DNA of 64,000 nt from the NCBI GenBank assembly GCA_006247105.1, contig CM016926.1, forward strand, positions 558,001 to 622,000. Reading direction: 5' to 3'. The notes beneath the pieces are model-generated. The model was given only the letters and a program-made list of their open reading frames with translations. It was not told the origin of the DNA and did no database searches. Each line of letters starts with the position of its first letter. Within the stretch, counting starts at the first letter, position 1. The position numbers were made by a program, and so were the translations under genes. Below, piece after piece: positions 50,049-59,732 of this stretch. Source of the DNA: Giardia muris (lineage: Eukaryota > Fornicata > Diplomonadida > Hexamitidae).

Positions 50049-51881
50049 ATGAAAGTTGTCAAATGCCCCTTTTGTGGCCTCAAGTTGACACGGGTGGAGG
50101 ACATCTACGAGGTCAAGGACGTTAGCCCCTCCCCACAAGGCTGCCAGGCCTGCATCACGGAGCTATACAAGCAGATATATCACTTCACCGAGGAGGTCGA
50201 CAAGCTTGCCACCACGCGTGACGGGTACGTCTGCTCGGCATGTGGGATGCACGTCGAAGGACGGATTAATCTCCACTACCACATTTGTGAGTGTCGTGCC
50301 TATGCTTCATATCCTTTTCATGCACACGTTCAATCCATCACAGTCCCGCCACCTTCCAGCTCTCGGAACCTCCCGGTCGTCGATATTACCGCGAAGATGG
50401 TCTCCAATAAGGCCTTCCCCCCTTATGCTCGCTTTAGTCGTATGGGAAAGACGGTTCTCCCGTATCTCTTCGAACGTCTTCAATATCAGCAGAAGAACTT
50501 CTGCTGGTGTTGTGCACAATGGTTGCCCACGTCGATCGTTCGGAAACGACGGCTTTCTGACCTTTTGCGGTTCTCCCCTCATATCATCGCGACGATCTTC
50601 GCACATAACGCGTATGGGCTTGAATTCGACGGCTACCGCGTCTTCATCACGGCGCTTAGTCTTTGTCAGAAGCCCTTTCCGGGGTTTCGTTGCATCAAGG
50701 ATGATATCGTTCGGACCGATCTCTCAGCACCAATGACAACATTATGTGAGTCACGCATGTGGAACGGAAGCGATTACACCATTGTTTGGAACCTCGAGCA
50801 GCTTCGACCTCGGCTTCAGGCCAACGAAGTTGCCATCCCTCCATTGTGCAAGGATTACATGCCAACGGGCTTCATGTACAACATCGATGCCGGGGTGTTT
50901 ATCTGCGATAAGTGCATCGAGAGCCCTTTAGCGATGCGTTGTGCCATCTGCGGTAACGTGAAGAAATGCAAGATCAAGATCACTAGTGTCACACGCCAAG
51001 CGTATTCCAAACGGCCATATTCCACCCTTACCATCAATAAGCCATCCCCTTCAGACGGAACGCTTGTGGACTTGGCTGAATATAAGGATCTGTATTGCTG
51101 TTCAACGTGCAAAGCGAAAGGAAAGGGGTTTGGTGCCACCGATTATCCCAGCTGGGCCCTGGTCTGTTGTGGGAACCTGGGTTGTCAGAATACTCTTCCA
51201 CGTTGGGGGGTTCGGAACTATTATGGTCAACACATCTACCAAGTACCGAATACTGATCGCATTAAGGTCCTGGAGACCAAATATACCCTTCTTCCTTTCA
51301 CCAGCCGAAACGTTCACTCCTATTTCGGAACTCGTGGGACCTACTTAAATACCTCGTCACACTGGTTTGATGGCTTCAATTTCTGTGTATCCTGCATCCT
51401 TTACGACCTGATAACGACCCCTTACCGCTGTGTCGAGTGCGATAAGGCCTATACCGTCCTGGCCTATCTCGAAGCGTATCGACGTCTAAATGGAAGCGTA
51501 CAGATAGTCTCCTTGCGAGAGTATTCACATTCACGTCTATGTCCAAGCTGTCTTGAGACAAGAATACGTGAGGGCCCCGTCATGACGTGCGCCGATTGCT
51601 CAGGCACCTTCCTCTTACTCGACGAGACTGAGTTCAATTACTTCGGAGGCTTTCATGACTGCCTTTGTTTCCTTCACTTCTTGCCATATTGGGGGCCTCA
51701 AGACGAGTCCTTCATTGGGCCTAGGTTCTGGTACTTCGGTGACCCACATGCATATCGAAAGGCTAAGAAATGTCCAGACTATTATCGACGGTTTTGTGAG
51801 CGATGCATGATTGAGAGCAACCGTCAACTAGACGCGAAGATGCTTGCCGAGTGTCGTAGCGCCTCCAACGCCCTCCCCTAG
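50049..51881 (+). CDS. Cys-rich protein with many zinc-ribbon-like CxxC pairs
   Basis: I do not recognise this 610-aa protein as a family member. It carries at least ten CxxC or CxxxC knuckles spread along its length (for example CPFCGLKL at 6, CQAC, CSACGMHV, CWCC, CDKC, CAICGNVKKC, CCSTCK, CVECDKAY, CPSC, CADCSG, CERC), often followed by G or basic residues as in zinc ribbons. Unlike the VSPs it has no signal peptide, TM helix or GCRGK tail, and it is rich in Tyr, Phe and Trp, so it is probably an intracellular multi-zinc protein. The ATG follows tataaatc. It is convergent with the membrane protein gene 28 bp downstream. Confidence 0.85.
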   Translation: MKVVKCPFCGLKLTRVEDIYEVKDVSPSPQGCQACITELYKQIYHFTEEVDKLATTRDGYVCSACGMHVEGRINLHYHICECRAYASYPFHAHVQSITVPPPSSSRNLPVVDITAKMVSNKAFPPYARFSRMGKTVLPYLFERLQYQQKNFCWCCAQWLPTSIVRKRRLSDLLRFSPHIIATIFAHNAYGLEFDGYRVFITALSLCQKPFPGFRCIKDDIVRTDLSAPMTTLCESRMWNGSDYTIVWNLEQLRPRLQANEVAIPPLCKDYMPTGFMYNIDAGVFICDKCIESPLAMRCAICGNVKKCKIKITSVTRQAYSKRPYSTLTINKPSPSDGTLVDLAEYKDLYCCSTCKAKGKGFGATDYPSWALVCCGNLGCQNTLPRWGVRNYYGQHIYQVPNTDRIKVLETKYTLLPFTSRNVHSYFGTRGTYLNTSSHWFDGFNFCVSCILYDLITTPYRCVECDKAYTVLAYLEAYRRLNGSVQIVSLREYSHSRLCPSCLETRIREGPVMTCADCSGTFLLLDETEFNYFGGFHDCLCFLHFLPYWGPQDESFIGPRFWYFGDPHAYRKAKKCPDYYRRFCERCMIESNRQLDAKMLAECRSASNALP

Positions 51882-51909
51882 TGGCTCCTAGTAGATCTTC
51901 TCTCTCCCC

Positions 51910-52422
51910 TCACTTGCAACCCTTGACGCAACTCACTGTCGATCCCACAAGTGCCGACGCGGCCAGGACGAAAGCAAGTCCCGTCCCGATCGCTAGGTAC
52001 ATCCGCATGTTGTGGGCATAGCTGGTCGCCGAGTCATAAGAATACGCACTTGCGAGATAAAGCGAAGTCGGATTGGCACAATTCGGATAGCAAGCGACAC
52101 TCTGAGGGGCCTGTCCCGCCCACTCGATGAAGCCCTCGTAGGCTACTGCGGTAAGCCAGGAGGCCGTAATAGGAAGAGAGCCCGGGATGGCGAACGTCTT
52201 TCCTCCCAATGGCCACGCGAAAAGGAATCCGTGTGGACGAAACCCGTTAAAGATTCCGTCGTCTAGAGAGACCAGGGTGTCACGGACGGGTAAGCCCACC
52301 ACGCGCTTGACTTCTGCCGCATGACGCGCAAAAATGAGGGTAAGGTCAAGAAGGAGGACGGCACCAAGCGCAAGAATGGCACAGGCGAGAGTGCTCACCA
52401 CCACCTTTCCTACGGCGCACAT
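51910..52422 (-). CDS. Small two-TM membrane protein
   Basis: This 170-aa protein has an N-terminal hydrophobic helix (about 6-32, TLACAILALGAVLLLDLTLIF), which may be a signal anchor. An extracytoplasmic or lumenal loop of about 105 residues includes two close cysteines (CYPNC), which could form a disulfide. A C-terminal helix follows (about 142-163), with a short basic tail VKGCK. The loop flanked by two helices recalls small tetraspan-like or claudin-like proteins with fewer helices, but no family can be named. Start context is tacaaaATG. It is divergent from the coiled-coil gene, with 106 bp between starts. Confidence 0.7.
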   Translation of the reverse strand: MCAVGKVVVSTLACAILALGAVLLLDLTLIFARHAAEVKRVVGLPVRDTLVSLDDGIFNGFRPHGFLFAWPLGGKTFAIPGSLPITASWLTAVAYEGFIEWAGQAPQSVACYPNCANPTSLYLASAYSYDSATSYAHNMRMYLAIGTGLAFVLAASALVGSTVSCVKGCK

Positions 52423-52528
52423 TTTGTAGTCTTCGACATCCTAGGTGGCCTAGTACCCTCGTAGGCGTTGCATAGGAATGTGAATCAAAAAAAAGCGCGA
52501 GAAAGTCCGCAATACTGCAAAAAGAAGT
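52423..52528. promoter_or_regulatory. Divergent promoter region with A-runs
   Basis: This 106-bp gap serves the membrane protein (minus) and the coiled-coil gene (plus). On the plus side it has an A8 run (about 52488-52495) and an A5 run (caaaaag) shortly before the ATG at 52529, both candidates for the A-rich initiator. Confidence 0.45.
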
Positions 52529-54130
52529 ATGGATCCGCAGAAGCTCCAGAACGACCTGAAGGAGGCACGCAAACGCATTGCGATCCTCGAAGAGAGCCTG
52601 CGCGCGGCCAAGTTCGAAATTGTTCGTCTGGAGGACGCGAACTCTCGCCTCCTGTCGAACCAGACGGCCTCGAAGCTTGATGGGCCGCGCGTCTCGACTC
52701 TCGAGTCCGAGAACGAGCAGCTCCGTGAGCAGGTCAACGAGCTTCAGCAGAGGATAGAGGCCACGGAGGAGGAGCGCCTGAAGTTCATGGAGCAGATTGC
52801 ACTCCTTCAGGCCGACAATGGTATCCTTTCTAAGGACGTCATGGAGCTAACCGAGACCGTAAACGAGCTTACCGGCCTCGCGGAGGCGGAGGTCCCCGAT
52901 CCGACGGTTGGGATGGTCGAGGACGGTCAACTAAAGAAGCCTCGCTTCGTCCCCTACGAGCAATACGAAAACGTCGCCGCTCTTCTTGCAGAGTACCAGG
53001 ACGATGACATAAATGCAGAGACAAAGACCGCCCAGATTAAGGAGCTCGTCGAGACGAACCAGCGCCTCGAGTCGACTGTCGCTGCGCTCAAGCTAGTCCA
53101 GGAAAAGTCTTCGACGTGGGAGGATAGCCTCTGCAAGGCCGAGTCGCGCATTACGGAGCTCGAGGTCCTTCTCGCCGACGCTGAGAGGCACCACGCAGAG
53201 TATGACAATATGAAGGCCCAGTACGAGGAGATGGAGAAGCAATGCCTCAGGTATCAGGCCGGAGAGGCAGCCCATAACCAGCGCCTCACAGAGTTCGATG
53301 ACGCCCGCAACGCTCTTGTTGCCTCTCGCAACGAGCTCGAGCTCTACAAGCAACGTCTAGCCGCCGCCGAGGACGAGGTCCAAGGCTTGCGTGATGAGCT
53401 TACTCGTCTTCAGCACTCAGAGCTTGCTGCTGAGGATGCCGTCAACCGCATCAAGGAGCTCGAGGAGATGCACTCCAAGCTCGCCGACGATTACACACAG
53501 TCGGTTCGTGCAGTCGCTTCGCTTCGCGAAGTCGAGACTGAGGTCAAGCGCCTCCGCACGGAGAACGAGGCCCAGCGCGCGAGGTTACTCATTGCCGAGG
53601 ATCAGGTCAACCGCGTCGTGGGCGAAAACGAGCGTCTTGAGCGACTGAAGGAAGACCAGGCTGCGGAGATGAACAAGCTCTACGAGGCGAAGCGCCTCTA
53701 CGAGTACATGAAGGAGCGTTTCGAGCCTATCAAGGCGGAGATGGAGAGGCTGCGCGCAAAGGAGCGCAACTATGCTCACATCTTCGCGACGGTCGACGCC
53801 ACGAACAGCAAGAACGACCAGCGTTATAAGGAACTCGAGGACCTGAAGCGCGAGGAGCTAAAGAAGAGAGACGACACGATCCAAACCCTCAAGAACGAGA
53901 AGCTCAAGCTTAACGAGGAGATCATCAACCTCAAAGCGAACCTTCACCTGCGCGAGGAGGAGTATAGGCGTGCGAGCGCCCGCGTGATGGCTCTCGAATC
54001 GTCGCTTGCAAATGCGGCGGGCGGGGAGTATGCCGTCGACGAGGATCTCAAGACTTCCAACCCCATGTCTGTCCGCCTCTCGTCTCTTCGTGCCACCGCC
54101 CAGGCCCGCGCCGCAGCCCAGCAGCAGTAA
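52529..54130 (+). CDS. Long coiled-coil protein, probable cytoskeletal
   Basis: This 533-aa protein is coiled coil over almost its whole length (about 1-500), with heptads rich in Glu, Leu, Arg and Ala. The break at about 110-160 (EVPDPTVGMVEDGQ, then KPRFVPYEQYENV) and the Ala/Gln-rich tail (AQARAAAQQQ) are not coiled. There is no motor, kinase or membrane segment. Codon use is strongly biased to C- and G-ending codons (CGC, CTC, AAG, GAG), more than in neighbours, suggesting high expression, as expected of a structural protein of axonemes, basal bodies or the disc. The specific identity is unknown. The TAA stop lies within AGTAAC, close to the AGTRAA signal. Confidence 0.8.
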   Translation: MDPQKLQNDLKEARKRIAILEESLRAAKFEIVRLEDANSRLLSNQTASKLDGPRVSTLESENEQLREQVNELQQRIEATEEERLKFMEQIALLQADNGILSKDVMELTETVNELTGLAEAEVPDPTVGMVEDGQLKKPRFVPYEQYENVAALLAEYQDDDINAETKTAQIKELVETNQRLESTVAALKLVQEKSSTWEDSLCKAESRITELEVLLADAERHHAEYDNMKAQYEEMEKQCLRYQAGEAAHNQRLTEFDDARNALVASRNELELYKQRLAAAEDEVQGLRDELTRLQHSELAAEDAVNRIKELEEMHSKLADDYTQSVRAVASLREVETEVKRLRTENEAQRARLLIAEDQVNRVVGENERLERLKEDQAAEMNKLYEAKRLYEYMKERFEPIKAEMERLRAKERNYAHIFATVDATNSKNDQRYKELEDLKREELKKRDDTIQTLKNEKLKLNEEIINLKANLHLREEEYRRASARVMALESSLANAAGGEYAVDEDLKTSNPMSVRLSSLRATAQARAAAQQQ

Positions 54131-54160
54131 CCGTGTAAAGACAGGATTTGACATAATTCG

Positions 54161-57100
54161 ATGTCCGAACTTGGGCACCTGGTACATCCTGGTTCTCGGT
54201 ACATGTATGAGCGGCCCCTTGGGTTAGGAACCTTAGGAAAGACGTTCCTGGCGCGTCAGACTAAGGAAAACACCCGGGTCGTCGTCAAGGAGGTGTCTTT
54301 GGATAAGCTCTCGACCGAACGAGAACATGTGGTTGCCCTCCTCAAGGAGCTGCTTGTATTCTATGCCCCGCATGTTGTCCCCGTAACAGACGTTTTACTT
54401 GACCCTGGAGATGAAGTGGCTTATCTGGAATGTCCATATTATGAGGGTGGTTCGCTCATCGAATTGTTAACGTTTCATCGAGAACGTGACGATCCAATAC
54501 CTGAGGATGAAATCTGGCAAGTCCTTGCTTCAATCGTATCAACCCTATCATATATACATGCTCAGTCGCACTTGAACGCGTCGAAGTTGTCTGTACACGG
54601 AAACATTAAGGCAACCAACGTCCTTTTCTCGAAAGGAGGTGTGGCTAAGCTTGCAGACATGAGTCTTACCACGATATATCAAACAGCAACCAAGAGGCTT
54701 CCAGCACCCGAGGCAGAGGGTATAGACTCTCCACGTGCTGACCCTAATACGGATATCTGGGATCTAGGCTGCTTACTCCTTCAAATATGTACTCTCGACT
54801 TAACGCCCTCGTTAGTCAACATCCCTCAGCTTCAGTCACGCTATTCACGTGCTCTCATCGATATTCTTGAAGGGTGCACTCGCAAAGATCCAGAAACCCG
54901 CCTGACAGTCTCTGAGCTCCTAGATCATATTCAGATCAAGTCCTCACTTGAGAAACTTTCTTATTCCCCTTCCCACATCTCACGTGCTCAAGAACATAAC
55001 TCCTCGGAACAAACGTCCGTCTCCTTGGTCAGTGGGGATTCTTTTGTCTCCACTTCATTGTTTTCTCCGGTCATTCAAAGGGTTAATCTTGGGCTTTCAC
55101 CCTGCTCGAACGCCTTGACTGTCAGCTCCTTACAAGACACCTCTTTACGCTCAGAGCATCCCCTTTCTCTCAGTAATGTCCGCACCAGTCAGCTTATCAA
55201 TTCTATCCTGAGTGATAACGAGACCGAGTTCTATATCTCCTTGGGTGATGTACGGAAGACAGACTCAAAGGGAAAGACAGCCTTGATGCATGCGGTCGAA
55301 CAGAATAAGCCGAAATACGTCACACACCTTCTTAAACACGAGGCCGGCCTTGCCGATAGGAAGGGCCGCACGGCCCTTATGCTTTCCTGTGCGCGTGGCC
55401 ATCAAGAGTGTGCGCAATTACTTCTCGACCATGAGACCCAACGGCATGACTCCGCAGGTCGTACGGCCCTGATGTATGCAGCCCTATCTGATAGTGCAAG
55501 TTGTGTAGAGCTCTTATTGCCAAAAGAGGCAGGGCTTGTCGATAACAAGGGAGAGACCGCACTCATGCTTGCTGTTCGATGCTGTTCCATCAGCTGCATC
55601 CCGATGCTCGTCAAACACGAGGCAAAGAAGACCACGAATAAGGGATCAACGGCCTTGATGCTTGCGGTGCGTCTAGGACTGGCGGATTGCGTGAAGCTTC
55701 TTCTTGTCGAGGCGGGTGTCCGGAACCTACGTCAAGAAACGGCCCTCCAAATGGCACTTAAGCGCGGCAACGCGTTGTGTGCCTCGTTATTGATCCCTGT
55801 AGAGGGAAACCTTACGATTAGCACGGGGACATCCTGTCTCTTATGGTGTATCGAGAACCAATTCCTGAGTGTTGCTGAGCAGCTAGTGGCATACTCTGCG
55901 CAAATGCAGGACAGGATGGGACGGACGGCCCTAATGTATGCGGCGGAGCGAGGAATCGTCAACTTGGTCCAGCTTCTTTTGGAACAGGAGGCGGGGATGG
56001 TTGAAAACCAGGGACGGACAGCATTGATGTATGCTGCCTTGGCTGGACAGGAAGAGTGCGTTAAGGTTTTAGTTCCTCATGAAGGAGGGATTCGAGATAG
56101 TAGAGGTAGGACTGCTCTCATGCTTTCCATAGATAATAAGCAGTTTAGAGTAGTCCCATTGCTATTAGATGAGGTCGGAATAAGCGATATAACGGGACGA
56201 ACGGCCTTGATGCGTGCGGCGGCCATCGATAACCTCACCACGGCCAAACAATTACTCCCGGAGGCTGGCAAGACAAATTGTAATGGAGAAACGGCCCTTT
56301 ATATTGCCATCGATCGAGGTGCAGGAGAATGTGTGGAGCTCTTGGCGGAATATGAAGCTGGTCTTGGTCTTGAGAATGGTGAGACCTTACTTATGTGGGC
56401 GGTACGGTGTGATAAGCCGCAATACATCCCGTTTCTCACTGCTACCGCGCGCGAAAGAGATGGGGAAGGTGAGCCTGCCCTTTTCATGGCCGCACGCCTA
56501 AATCGGAAGGACTGCCTCTGGGCTTTATTGGAGCATGAGCATGATATAGTTACAGACCTGGGCCATTCGATCCTCGACCTCGTCGTCGAGAACAATTGGC
56601 TTAGCCTTTTAGACATCATTACTGCGTTCATCCTCTCCGCGGGGACGGCCATCCCGATCCAAGACCGAAAAGGAATAACAAGGTCTAGTGAGACGAAGCT
56701 TATGAGGGCGGCAACCAAGAATGACATTGAGGCTCTTTCGCAAGACCTCTCATCATTAGGAAGGATATGTAAGGGCTGGACGGCACTCCGTGCTTCTGCC
56801 TTCTATGGTTGCGCTGAGGCGACACGTTGGCTATTAGGAGAACTGGGAATACGTGGAGATGATGGGTTCACTACTCTAATGACAGCGGCTCAGGAAGGGC
56901 ATATTGACTGCGCACGGATGCTTATTGGTGAGGTCAAGAAGGCTACACCACAAGGAACGACCGCCCTAATGCTAGCAGCGCGGCATGGGCATGTTAGTTG
57001 CGTATCACTTCTTCAAAGCTTCGAATGCGGGATGATAAGCTACGGAGGTACTACGGCGCTCCATGCGGCGGCAAGTCAAGGACATGAGGAGTGTGTAAAG

Positions 57101-57682
57101 CTCCTTCTTGACGAATCTGGAACCCAAGACAACTCAGGGACGACTGCTCTCATGCTTGCTGCGATTGGAGGCCATGATAGATGCGTATATCACCTATTAG
57201 GAGAGGCGGGTCTATTGGATACTGGCCAATGGACGGCATTACAACGTGCGATGTGGGCGGGCTCTAATGAGTGTGTCTCTCATTTGCTGGGTTTAGAACA
57301 AAGCGTGAGTAAGGTTACCGAGCTAATGGTTGAGGTGATAAGGAACAATATGTCACGGGTCACGATCATCATGCAGACGTCGGACCTATTCAATGCTATG
57401 ATCAATAATAAGGATAGTCGAGGGTTAACGGCGTTGATGTACGCCTCGCACCATGGGAATGTTGATATGGTTAAGGTGCTTTCTCCATTTGAGCAAGCGG
57501 AGAAGGATAACGCTGGATGGACTGCCTTGATGTTTGCGGCCGAAGGCGGTCATGCTGACTGTTTTGCATACTTAACATCGGAGTTCACCATCTGCAACAA
57601 CGAGGGGGTGGGCCCAATAGATATTCTTAGGAGGAATGGCTATACAAAGGCCTTACGAAGTCTGAAACGACTTATGCGATAG
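54161..57682 (+). CDS. NEK-like pseudokinase with about 20 ankyrin repeats
   Basis: This 1173-aa protein has an N-terminal kinase fold (about 12-275) that lacks key catalytic residues. The HRD Asp motif reads HGN (146-148) and DFG reads DMS (166-168). The Gly loop is GLGTLGKTF and the VAIK-type Lys is K43. The catalytic Asp is lost, so phosphotransfer is unlikely, although ATP binding is possible. Residues about 375-1170 form a very long ankyrin array with motifs such as GRTALMYAAERG and GTTALMLAARHG. Giardia-type NEK families contain many such catalytically dead members thought to act as scaffolds. Start: ATG 30 bp after the previous stop in the same orientation. Confidence 0.88.
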   Translation: MSELGHLVHPGSRYMYERPLGLGTLGKTFLARQTKENTRVVVKEVSLDKLSTEREHVVALLKELLVFYAPHVVPVTDVLLDPGDEVAYLECPYYEGGSLIELLTFHRERDDPIPEDEIWQVLASIVSTLSYIHAQSHLNASKLSVHGNIKATNVLFSKGGVAKLADMSLTTIYQTATKRLPAPEAEGIDSPRADPNTDIWDLGCLLLQICTLDLTPSLVNIPQLQSRYSRALIDILEGCTRKDPETRLTVSELLDHIQIKSSLEKLSYSPSHISRAQEHNSSEQTSVSLVSGDSFVSTSLFSPVIQRVNLGLSPCSNALTVSSLQDTSLRSEHPLSLSNVRTSQLINSILSDNETEFYISLGDVRKTDSKGKTALMHAVEQNKPKYVTHLLKHEAGLADRKGRTALMLSCARGHQECAQLLLDHETQRHDSAGRTALMYAALSDSASCVELLLPKEAGLVDNKGETALMLAVRCCSISCIPMLVKHEAKKTTNKGSTALMLAVRLGLADCVKLLLVEAGVRNLRQETALQMALKRGNALCASLLIPVEGNLTISTGTSCLLWCIENQFLSVAEQLVAYSAQMQDRMGRTALMYAAERGIVNLVQLLLEQEAGMVENQGRTALMYAALAGQEECVKVLVPHEGGIRDSRGRTALMLSIDNKQFRVVPLLLDEVGISDITGRTALMRAAAIDNLTTAKQLLPEAGKTNCNGETALYIAIDRGAGECVELLAEYEAGLGLENGETLLMWAVRCDKPQYIPFLTATARERDGEGEPALFMAARLNRKDCLWALLEHEHDIVTDLGHSILDLVVENNWLSLLDIITAFILSAGTAIPIQDRKGITRSSETKLMRAATKNDIEALSQDLSSLGRICKGWTALRASAFYGCAEATRWLLGELGIRGDDGFTTLMTAAQEGHIDCARMLIGEVKKATPQGTTALMLAARHGHVSCVSLLQSFECGMISYGGTTALHAAASQGHEECVKLLLDESGTQDNSGTTALMLAAIGGHDRCVYHLLGEAGLLDTGQWTALQRAMWAGSNECVSHLLGLEQSVSKVTELMVEVIRNNMSRVTIIMQTSDLFNAMINNKDSRGLTALMYASHHGNVDMVKVLSPFEQAEKDNAGWTALMFAAEGGHADCFAYLTSEFTICNNEGVGPIDILRRNGYTKALRSLKRLMR

Positions 57683-57695
57683 CCTGCCTACACCG

Positions 57696-58691
57696 TTATC
57701 TATACCTAAGAGGCCGGACGACCATCTCACGATCAGGATCCTCTCTTGGTTGAGTGGGTACACCATTTCCTCCATCAAGGATGTCGAGGATCGCCTTGTA
57801 TGCATCTGCGACAGCCATGAACCGCGCCTCGCAATCGGGGCAATTAGGATTCCGGTCAGGGTGAAGCTTGAAGGCAAGAGTACGGTATTGCTTCTTAACC
57901 TCGTCCACGGTTGTCCCAGCCTTTAGGCCGAGAGTCTTATAGCTTTCCGCCAGTCTTTCTTCTGGTGAGATAGAAGGCTGACTATTGCCGAATCGGAATA
58001 GCCCAGGAACGAAGATGTTCATCAGAAAAGCTAAGCCACCAACGAGAACTGTGCATATTAGGATGAGACGAACAAGATATCCACAGAGGACGGAGGTTTG
58101 AATATGGTCTGTTGATATTCTGCCATTGCGTACATCCGCCTCTTGTCGGAGCGCTTCCTCAAGGGCAGGTGTATACATCAAGAACCCACCATTGGGCATG
58201 AGTCTACAATCACCACCTTTCTCGACAACGTGATCGATCTCGACGGAAAGCTTTGCAAGAGCATCTTCTGGGATGTTGAGCCCTGGAAACCGGACAAGAA
58301 ACTCCTTCAACTCCTTTGATGAGGTAAAGACGATGATAGGCTTCTTCGGTTGTTGAATATCTGTCAAGGTCACTTCCTTCTGAGGAATGATTCGATAATT
58401 TGGGTCTGTTGGCCCTGTACATGGAGCCGCACCCGGAGCAAAGGGTGGTTGAGTTAGGTAACCTTCTGTTGATAGTTCAAGTTCCAGGTCATCATCGGAA
58501 GAGAATGAGTCTTCAGGAACTCCTTGGGGATGACGAATGTACGCATCATAACGAGGATCAATTGGTCGAAAGGCATGGTTTGGGATCTCAGGAAGTGTAT
58601 TCGGCATGGAACTCTTCGTCGAGGCGAATCGGCTTTGCTGTTCCGCTTGACGTGCCGCATCTAGAAGCTGTTCACGTGGTTTCGAACGCAT
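57696..58691 (-). CDS. Membrane-anchored DnaJ-domain protein
   Basis: This 331-aa protein starts at the ATG at 58691 (context ctgaaaATG); the frame is open 4 codons further, but only to a TTG. Residues 1-195 form an N-terminal region without known domain. One hydrophobic segment (about 201-228) is followed by a C-terminal J domain (about 244-306) with helix II-loop HPDRNPNCPDCEARF, the HPD being 277-279. The HPD marks a functional Hsp70 co-chaperone. A TM helix directly before a J domain suggests an ER or other organellar membrane J-protein, but it lacks the three-helix layout and Brl domain of Sec63. The N-terminal part could face either side. It lies tail-to-tail with the pseudokinase gene (13 bp). 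Confidence 0.88.
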   Translation of the reverse strand: MRSKPREQLLDAARQAEQQSRFASTKSSMPNTLPEIPNHAFRPIDPRYDAYIRHPQGVPEDSFSSDDDLELELSTEGYLTQPPFAPGAAPCTGPTDPNYRIIPQKEVTLTDIQQPKKPIIVFTSSKELKEFLVRFPGLNIPEDALAKLSVEIDHVVEKGGDCRLMPNGGFLMYTPALEEALRQEADVRNGRISTDHIQTSVLCGYLVRLILICTVLVGGLAFLMNIFVPGLFRFGNSQPSISPEERLAESYKTLGLKAGTTVDEVKKQYRTLAFKLHPDRNPNCPDCEARFMAVADAYKAILDILDGGNGVPTQPREDPDREMVVRPLRYR

Positions 58692-58758
58692 TTTCAGGAA
58701 CAAAAGAGAGTTGTTCGGTTTATCTCCTAGATCAGGTCTAGGCGCGTTCAGCTTAGGT

Positions 58759-59724
58759 TTAGCTCGAACTATTACGGGCTCGTTCCAGTGTCTTGTCGAG
58801 ATCCAAGTACTTTGCTAGGGAGGTGGGGTCGATACCATAAGCGTCCTTCAAATCCTCCTCCGGGATCAAGTATGAGAGGAAGGTGCTTGTGAAGGAGACG
58901 TGCTGTAAAGACCAGAGTAGGGCCGACATCTTGTCCTTATCGGTAACATACTTGAGCTCATGTGGGGCAAGGATCTTGATGCATTGAGTACTTCCACGGA
59001 AGGCTGCCCACATTAAAGCCGTCTCTCCTTTATCATTGGATAGGCCGACCTCCCCAATGAGCATCTCGATGCAATAGACGTGCGCGGAACGGGCGGCATA
59101 TATGAGCGCTGTATCTCCATTGATATCGCGGCCACCTAAGTATTGCAAGTTTGCATGTACCAGTTTAAGGTCATTAGCTAGAACGGCATTGTGCAATGGA
59201 GTACGTTCACGACGTTCTTGTTTGGCATATGCTCCTGGCTTCATAGGGGTCGTTGGACACATATGGGATCGGATCAGTTCCGCAATATCATCCGGCAAGT
59301 TCTTATTCTGCAATGCTTGTTGGATCCAGCCGTAACTCACCGGGCGTGACAGGTTGGCGTCGATGAGGTCTCTTAACGCATTCTGATACTTGGGTTGTCC
59401 TAGTAATAGGTGAAGCATTCGATTAATTCGAAAAGTACTCGGGATGGTATGTCGTGCTAGCCTCTCGACTTCAAGGAGGTTATCGGTCTCGAGGGCATGC
59501 TCCAACGGAAACATACCATCCTTAACGGTGTTTGCCTTGAGCAACAAAAGCCCTGGGGGTGGAATGGGGCTTGAAAAGAGAAGTGGATGGCGATAATTGA
59601 AACGCGAGGCAACACGCCTATCCACTCCCTCGGCATCCCTATTCCAGTGGGCGATGCCCAGGAGGAAGCGTACGACGACCCTATACATCCTCTGAGCCGG
59701 AAGGCTCTGGAGCTTACGTGACAT
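58759..59724 (-). CDS. Ankyrin-repeat protein
   Basis: This 321-aa protein begins with about 170 residues of unrecognised, Leu-rich, partly helical sequence. Ankyrin repeats then follow (about 170-290: TPLHNAVLANDLKLVHANL, GDTALIYAARSAHVYC, GETALMWAAFRG). The C-terminal end is helical. No RING or kinase is present. Its start is 8 bp from the start of the plus-strand gene at 59733, a shared minimal promoter. The repeats are of the same local type (TALMWAA, CIEMLIGEVG) as in the NEK-ankyrin genes. Confidence 0.85.
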   Translation of the reverse strand: MSRKLQSLPAQRMYRVVVRFLLGIAHWNRDAEGVDRRVASRFNYRHPLLFSSPIPPPGLLLLKANTVKDGMFPLEHALETDNLLEVERLARHTIPSTFRINRMLHLLLGQPKYQNALRDLIDANLSRPVSYGWIQQALQNKNLPDDIAELIRSHMCPTTPMKPGAYAKQERRERTPLHNAVLANDLKLVHANLQYLGGRDINGDTALIYAARSAHVYCIEMLIGEVGLSNDKGETALMWAAFRGSTQCIKILAPHELKYVTDKDKMSALLWSLQHVSFTSTFLSYLIPEEDLKDAYGIDPTSLAKYLDLDKTLERARNSSS

Positions 59725-59732
59725 TCAAAGAA
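59725..59732. promoter_or_regulatory. 8-bp gap between divergent ATGs
   Basis: The bases tcaaagaa separate the ATG of the minus-strand ankyrin gene from the ATG at 59733. The A-rich side reads toward the plus gene as an initiator-like element. Confidence 0.5.
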
